Assembly (NCBI RefSeq): GCF_004210375.1
Contig: NC_134837.1
Location: forward strand, 19,725,586 to 19,789,585
Origin: Tachypleus tridentatus
Lineage: Eukaryota; Arthropoda; Merostomata; Xiphosura; Limulidae
Length of the DNA: 64,000 nt
Direction: 5' to 3'
Below are positions 57,615 through 64,000 of this stretch, piece after piece. The notes beneath the pieces are model-generated. The model did no database searches, was not told where the DNA came from, and was given only the letters and a program-made list of their open reading frames with translations. The translations under genes were made by a program, and so were the position numbers. Position 1 is the stretch's first letter. Every line of letters starts with the position of its first letter.

Positions 57615-58240
57615 CTAAGTTCATAAAAATATTTGTATTTGTTAGCTCAAGCTTCTTTGAGCAGACAAAGAAATTTCAAAAGTAACAATTTTAATTTCTC
57701 CAGTTTAAAGTACTCAATATAACTCATCAGAGTACAAGCCTATTCCTCTAGGTTCTTCACAACTGGTAGTTATTGTAAGTACTTAACTCTAAACAGATGG
57801 TAGTCAAATTGTGTACATCATGAATGTCTGCAGAGTGTCATTCAGCATGGTATTATATATTTGATGTTAGAGTTGTTAACTATACAGTTTATCTTACACT
57901 GCTGATTTAATAGAAGTTCATAGTAGAGAAGAGTAAGTATCAGATACAATATACAGGAATACAGAAAATATTAATTTTGAAGGTCATTGATGTTATACAA
58001 AAGCAAACTGTAAACTGTAAAATAGCTCTATTTTTTATTCTTCATAAGAACACAACACTGCATTCCAACTAGTCAGGGTCCGAGTCAGATGTCTAACATA
58101 ATCAATTCATATACAGATCTTAAATGCAAATACTTTTGTACCCCAACAGATTACATTTTACTAAAAGCTTGCTACATTTCATATAGAGACAAATATTAAA
58201 ATCTGAATTATAGTCAACTGCATAAATGGACATAACTCTT

Positions 58241-58366
58241 CACGACAAGAAACCCACTTGTCTTAAGAAAGAGGTTAACCTGAAGTTGACCTAGAAAAGT
58301 TGAAACGTTCTTCTCTGCTTATCAATAAAAGTGTTAATACCCATACCAGCTGTTCTGAGATACAAT
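58241..58366 (+). mobile_element. Penelope-like terminal fragment with decayed hammerhead
   Basis: GACAAGAAACCCACTTG is shared with 43071-43087, then AAAGAGGTTAACCTGAAGTT, GACC, and TTGAAACGTTCTTCTCTGC, then AATACCCATACCAGCTG and TTCTGAGATACAATG as in the right half of the 43-kb pair. The core has several changes. Confidence 0.65.
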
Positions 58367-58369
58367 GAA

Positions 58370-60600
58370 TATAACTGTAATAGGCAGCTACCATGCACTC
58401 AAACCATCTATAGTGTATTTATATATTGCATACATACTTTTTTTAATTTAAGTTTTGAGAACAAAACCAAAGAAATTCAGTTTCACATGGATATTAACTC
58501 TGCCATAGATTTTACTCTCTATGTTAAAGCTCAGTCAAGACTGACATCCACTACCCTATGATTCAGTGATTCATATCATATGATTCCATATGATAATTTC
58601 ATGTGGAATAATGGTACTAACAAATTTCTATAATTTTGTCAGGTGATCAGGTATGTTGACAGGGAAAGCCAAAGAATGCAAGTGCACAGAGGCCTGACAG
58701 GTGGGATAGATAAGTTATTTGAAATTAATATTTACAATACAAAATAATTAACTGTTTCTGCTAATATTAATAGGCTAATAAAAGGGTAATAGCAGTCATC
58801 AGTCCTCTTCTAGGAGGTCACTGACTGCTCTGCCTGTGACTAGAATCTAGTATTGTAGAAGTAATAGTTGCTTTGTGTCTTCACCTACTTTTTTCACTCA
58901 TTTTTTCCCCTATGCTGTATGTATAAAATTTTCAAAAATATATATTTCCATTTGCTAATAAAACCCACAGTACAGAAAGCATGAGTATATTGATCTTAAC
59001 TTTGTTAAATGTGATCTCTCTATTTCATCATGCTTCTCAGAACTTTCTACTCAGACCACCCACCATAAATTCTGAATCACAGCCTGGGCCTACTTGAAGC
59101 ACTAATGCTGAAACCTTAAGAGAAGGTATTTTTATCACACTACTGTTATCAGTTTTCATTGCCTTAGTGGTCCATTGGTGATGCTGAGAGTTAGGAATTG
59201 GGAAGAAGATGAATTATGGCCATTAGACAGTGTTGTCACCATCATACTGTGCATATGACATTCTTTGGAGTAGCTAAAAGCTATCACATAGGGAAAGGAT
59301 AGATGTTCATGTTCTAGATCAGCAATATATCTTATGCTAAACTGATCCTTACAGATGATTGCTTTTGATATTGAAATAGGTTCCTCCACTGAACATAAAA
59401 TTATCTCTATAGTCATAGATAGCAAGTGGAAGGTTTTCCTTACTATAATTGCTGCTTAGGATTCCTAATCTTAGAAGCAAACAAAGCAGAGAATAAGATA
59501 CCTACTGAGCATAATTTGAAGTATGTAACCATGATCTATAGATACAATTATATGTATATTCTTATAAGCTGCAATACCTTTACAGAAAGGTTTATCCCAG
59601 AATGACAGTGATCGATCAAAAAGAAAGTCTCTTTGATAAGTTGATGGAGGAACTTCATAATGAGACAACACAAAATCATTTGGACATTAGAGACTGTGTC
59701 TAAATGAATCTGTGTTTGCTGTAATAAGGGATATAGTGTTGCTGGAGTGAAGGAAGTCTACAACAGCTCAATCAGTGAAAAACCCTCAATGAACCACATT
59801 ATAAGAAGCTTTATTATAAGGCACCACATAAACTGCATGGTGAATCATTATAGCTCACCAATGATTGCCATTTAATAGATTAATATTGACAAAGAGAAAA
59901 AAGAACAGCTTTTATAAATGTAAGTAGTTTGGTTATTGATAGCACAGGTTAACTATCCTCAAACTCACACAGAAACCATCTGCCATACATACCAATTAAG
60001 AAAATAATTTTATGAAATAAAATAATTAAGAATGCTCTTAAATTTGACAAGTTAAACTAGCGAGTCCCAGGTTGGTTCTGACGAATGATCTTGGAAACTG
60101 CAACCACCTGCCTGTTACTAAAGATGTAAAAGTCTTAGTCGATGATGGTAAAGGCCTTTTAAATTAAACTAGCAAGAGGAAAATTTTCAGTGTATAAGTT
60201 ACTGGCATATAAACCATCAGTATGGCCAATAAAAACAAATTTGTCCTTATAAATGGCAATGGATTTAGTGTATGAATAATATTTATTGTATTACTGGTGG
60301 TGCCATCATGAATTATGAGATGCTTGTTGTCAAAGATCTTGATTCAAGCATCTGCATTTCACATTTATATATTCAAAATGAGTATATACCAGTAAAGCCT
60401 GTGTATCAGACAAACATGAACTGCATATTTGAAGAAACCATAAAATGTTGATCACAAAGTATGAACAAAAAAACACGGGACAATGACATCACAGTTTCAT
60501 TTAATTCACAAAAAGTGTTTTAAAAACACAGTAATAAGCACCACTACCAGCTAACTCTGAGGTAAAAGAGGCATCAAATACACAATGTCTTTTACAAAAA
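58370..60600. other. Upstream of the last supported exon: no gene recognised
   Basis: Presumably a further intron of the Knickkopf-like gene. Minus-strand frames at 59156-59425 and 59471-59671 are longer than average and may be decayed mobile-element coding sequence, but I cannot place them in a family. Confidence 0.4.
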
Positions 60601-63210
60601 AAAAAAAAACCAAGCTGTACTTTCTTGTAATGTTTTATCTTCAGGAGTGAAATAGATTCTAGTCATGGTTTCCAATCATACAAAATTTGGTTGTTGGTTG
60701 ATTAGTGAAATGGTTTGTGAATTGAAATTAGTTGTATAGTCCCACTTCAGTCATCTTGTGACACAGCTGTTGGAATATATGATGTCACTGGTTAAAGATT
60801 GTGCAGACAATCTAAGTTATGACAACTGACATTTTTTGAATAGTTGCTAATGTAATTTTCTACTTTCCATCCATTTCAGTTTATCAGCCTGACCTTTTGT
60901 TTCTTTCTCAATTTATTTTTTGTTTTAATTCAGTCACTTCTACATGTGACAAAAAAACTGATGTAAGAGCATTAATTTCATTATCACTAATATCAGGTTT
61001 TTAACAGTTTGGTCTATAATCAACTGCATCACTATTACCGATATGAACCAAAGATTGTCTCAATTCTTTTTGTCTTTTCTGTATTCCTGGCATCATAAGT
61101 TGTTGTCAACTTCATTAACATTTCTCCATTTTTTTTACATATTTTTTAAAGCAATACAAGAAATTGTGTTGAAATTCTTCTTCTGTGCTGTAACTGGGGT
61201 CTAAACTGGTAGGATAAACCAACACTAAAACAGCACTGAAAATATGAACAACAGAAGCACAAGTTACACTGCCTGTGATTTCAAGAAAATGATAGAGCCC
61301 ATTTTTTAAGTCATTTTGTAGAAGTAAAACACTGTTATGTTGTTCATCATTGTACCTGCTGACTCCTTTAGCTCATGGCTTTAGTTGAAGTATCCTATCC
61401 TTCATCAGAAATGTGGAATACTCAGTTGATTCTCCAATAGTAAAAAATTGACTTTGTATATAATCAAATTGAATAACTTGCACATTCCTTTTGTTTTTTA
61501 CATACCATCTGTAGGAAAATACTTCTATAATCTTCTTGTATATACCAGAATTACCATCACCAATAATGTCTTATCAAATGCAGACCACTTTCCTGAAGCC
61601 ATTCTACTGTGATACCTGGTTACTGAACAGGAGACAATCTATTCAAGTTTGTATAATACATGCAACGTATTAATGTTTGTTGCCTACTATCAGTAGCACA
61701 AGTATAACAGCACTTGTTTCTAACACCTAAAATCAAAAGCTATAACAACGGTTACTCCAAACTTGCTGCATATTTACATCCACGAGTTCTTTCACTTCAC
61801 CCTTTTCTAAATTGACATGTACCCAAGCATCCCATCAACATCAATGTTATCAGTTTCTAAAGCCATTCATCTCTTTTGGTGCCTGCTAATTTCATCTGTT
61901 CTTCTAAAAGGATTAGCCATGACTGAAAACAAACATTGGTTTATCATCAAAACAAAAACATGCACATTCACAATGTAGATTTCAGAATATTTTGTAAAAA
62001 CTAACAATTGCTTTCTCTCAAACATTATTCAGATAACAACATTATTGAACTCCCATAAATCTGTCACTTATGGTTTTTCCTTTATGACATTGTACAAAAC
62101 TCCTCCTCCTTTGATCAAATAAGCAAAATCATAGTTTTTTATTAATTTATAAATGGGATTAGTACTTACAGCTGGTTTTAAAATGTACATACGTTTCCAA
62201 TTTGATAAATGAAGGACTACTTATTACTGGTATTCCCATAATTGATGAAAATGACTCTGAATGGAAAGCCCCTACTGCAGAAAAATCCCACACTGTTATG
62301 AAGTTGATTAAGTTGTTGGTCTTTAACAGCTTTGTCAAAGTGAATTTTTTCACAAAACCATAGGTGCATTTGAAATAAAATATACTTTCCAAGCCCTGCT
62401 GAATTTCTTACACAAAGAGTAAACATCCTCCCTTCCTGCATCTCTGAGAATGCAGTGCCAATTTTCTCACATTGTTATGAAAAAACCAGTGTTAACTACT
62501 TTCTATCATCTTAGAATCATTAACCTTGGACAATTCTCTCCAATGAAGGAAGGAATGCAATCAATTATGGCAAGATTTTACTACCTTCAAGGTATTCAAA
62601 AGTGACAGTGACACAAGAGATATTCACAAGCATCTCCCAAAACAGATTGTCAAATGGAAGAACAACAGTCAAAGGTTATAACTGCAATATCAAGCATGTA
62701 AATAATGACACCACATCATATTCCTCAAAGCATTTGCAAAAAAGATTTAATAATTTACTATCTTATTAAGGACATAACATTTCAGAAATGGTATGGAACA
62801 TGTCACAAATGTTTTTCAAAGGAGTGTATGGTAATTGTGGGATATAACCATAATGGAGCATTAAATATATGAAGAGTCAAGAAAAATGCTAAGGTGAAAT
62901 CTGTATAGCATCAAACTAACATAATGATAGCATTATTCTTCAATAAAACATAACATCATCTTTGTTAAAAATAAAATAAGGTTCCATCAAGACAAAGAAT
63001 ACGAAAACACATCCAAGTCAAAATGCCAAATCCTTCAAAAGATACATATAGAAGCAAGCATTTATGCTGGATCATTTGTATATATCTCCCACAGACTTTT
63101 GTGTCTTTGGGTTGTTCAAATAGGAGTTTGGAAATCATTGTACTTACATGGTTGATGAATTTTCGAAAACACATAAAAAGGATGGAACAAACATTGACCT
63201 CAAAATAATG
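60600..63210 (-). pseudogene. Possible long decayed coding sequence, unrecognised
   Basis: The minus strand gives a series of collinear peptide-like stretches broken by stops and frame changes: SKLLFEQPKDTKVCGRYIQM (about 63.1 kb), GREDVYSL and KVYFISNAPMV (62.3-62.4 kb), SRGFPFRVIFINYGNTSNK (62.2 kb), MALETDNIDVDGMLGY (61.8 kb), TRYHSRMASGKWSAFDKTLL (61.6 kb), ESAGTMMNNITVFYFYKMT (61.3 kb). The composition looks like former protein rather than noise, but I do not recognise the family; a decayed transposable element is the likeliest source. Confidence 0.35.
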
Positions 63211-64000
63211 TTAACCAAAATGCTCCTGTAGTGGGAATTATATTACAGAGCAATAGTCAATAAACAGAGCCCTCTGTGGTAGCACAAACAACAGTGGAAG
63301 AAATGGCTGCAAGACCAATTAGTACTATTCTTGTATTGTTACCGTAAATTGTAAACATTCTTCTGTATAATAGCAGATTTTTGTTACTTTTGCTTTTTAC
63401 ATCTCTTTGTAAAATATCTTCTCTTAGCATCTTTATATGTATGACAAGGATGTGAATTTAGAGTAATGGTGTAAGGTTTAACCCTACCTGAACTAGTTAG
63501 CATATGCGTATCAAATTTCAAAAATTTAAATAAAAATCATTAGTCTTATCCAATTTAAAGAATTTTTAATGCAACATAGAGTAGGTAAAGTGTTTGAGTT
63601 GTAATTTGTGTTTTTTTTATGAAGAATGTTGTTAGCAAATTAGGTTACCAAGCCTGATAGGTAAAGGTGATATCTTAAATCATAAAATCTTTTTCAGTTT
63701 TTGCCATGTTTTTATGATATGTAGTAAGTTCTCACTACTTCACTTAGAAAAATAAAGCATCAAAAGAAATATTTAAATGATTATCAATCAACTTGAAAGC
63801 GATTACGTATACAAAATGGAACTTTCTGATCAACAATAGAAAAATTATATATTCTGAGACATAAGAAAGTATTTTTAATATTTTTCAAAAACTTTTATAG
63901 CAAACTACACATGATTTATTAAGCTTGACCTAAGTTTCATGCAATTTTCTTAAATGCTTCCACTATAAAAAAGAACAAATCAGGGGAAATTGGTGACAAC
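63211..64000. other. Right edge: nothing recognised
   Basis: AT-rich sequence with no exon, repeat or RNA gene that I can support. Confidence 0.5.

Noticed and set aside
62159..62441. Minus-strand frames as possible DM13 exons of the Knickkopf-like gene
   Set aside because: They lack the G-GPDA-FW-G type motif of DM13 and suitable splice borders. No DM13-like sequence was found between 57.6 and 64 kb.
1..64000. CRISPR arrays, operons, bacterial genes or phage
   Set aside because: The window has spliced eukaryotic genes throughout. The tandem repeats have no regular unique spacers, and no prokaryotic-type gene cluster is present.

Overview
The window is eukaryotic nuclear DNA. It is AT-rich, most of it is intron or intergenic sequence, and the only long reading frames are exons with good GT/AG borders or decayed transposon pieces. 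The two host genes (HtrA2 and a Knickkopf/Skeletor-type cuticle protein) point to an arthropod. The tRNA-derived SINEs and the Penelope-like, DIRS and LINE remnants look to me like a chelicerate, most likely a horseshoe crab; that placement is from memory of repeat families and was not searched.

Gene 1 (209-13438, minus strand) is the 5' two thirds of HtrA2/Omi, a mitochondrial serine protease. Three exons at 12909-13438, 6619-6820 and 209-436 join in phase to 320 codons and carry the complete His-Asp-Ser triad. The PDZ part must lie left of the window. Its two 6-kb introns hold a Penelope-like GIY-YIG fragment, a jockey-type RT fragment, a hAT MITE, SINEs, a Penelope/DIRS composite, LINE tails and a TA-flanked MITE.

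The intergenic stretch (13439-25198) holds two full-length tRNA-SINEs, two more TA-flanked MITEs, two gypsy-like gag fragments, a hAT MITE and a LINE tail.

Gene 2 (25199-57614, minus strand) is the 3' part of a DOMON/cupredoxin-like protein of the Knickkopf/Skeletor family. Nine exons join without a phase error to 412 residues plus a stop codon. They encode a DOMON domain, a plastocyanin-like domain and a hydrophobic C-terminal tail like a GPI signal. The upstream DM13 exons and signal peptide were not found and presumably lie right of the window. Its introns hold a Penelope-like element with a hammerhead ribozyme core, a long-TIR MITE, a 126-bp direct repeat pair that flanks one exon, a decayed copy of an uncharacterised repetitive gene, three minisatellites, hAT-like MITEs and LINE/DIRS pieces.

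From 57615 to the right edge I see no host exon, only a hammerhead-bearing Penelope terminal fragment and decayed, unrecognised coding-like sequence. The two host genes lie in tandem on the same strand, with no sign that they are functionally linked. The most notable signals are the hammerhead ribozyme motifs, the replaced putative copper ligands in the Knickkopf-like protein, and the exon flanked by near-identical direct repeats.
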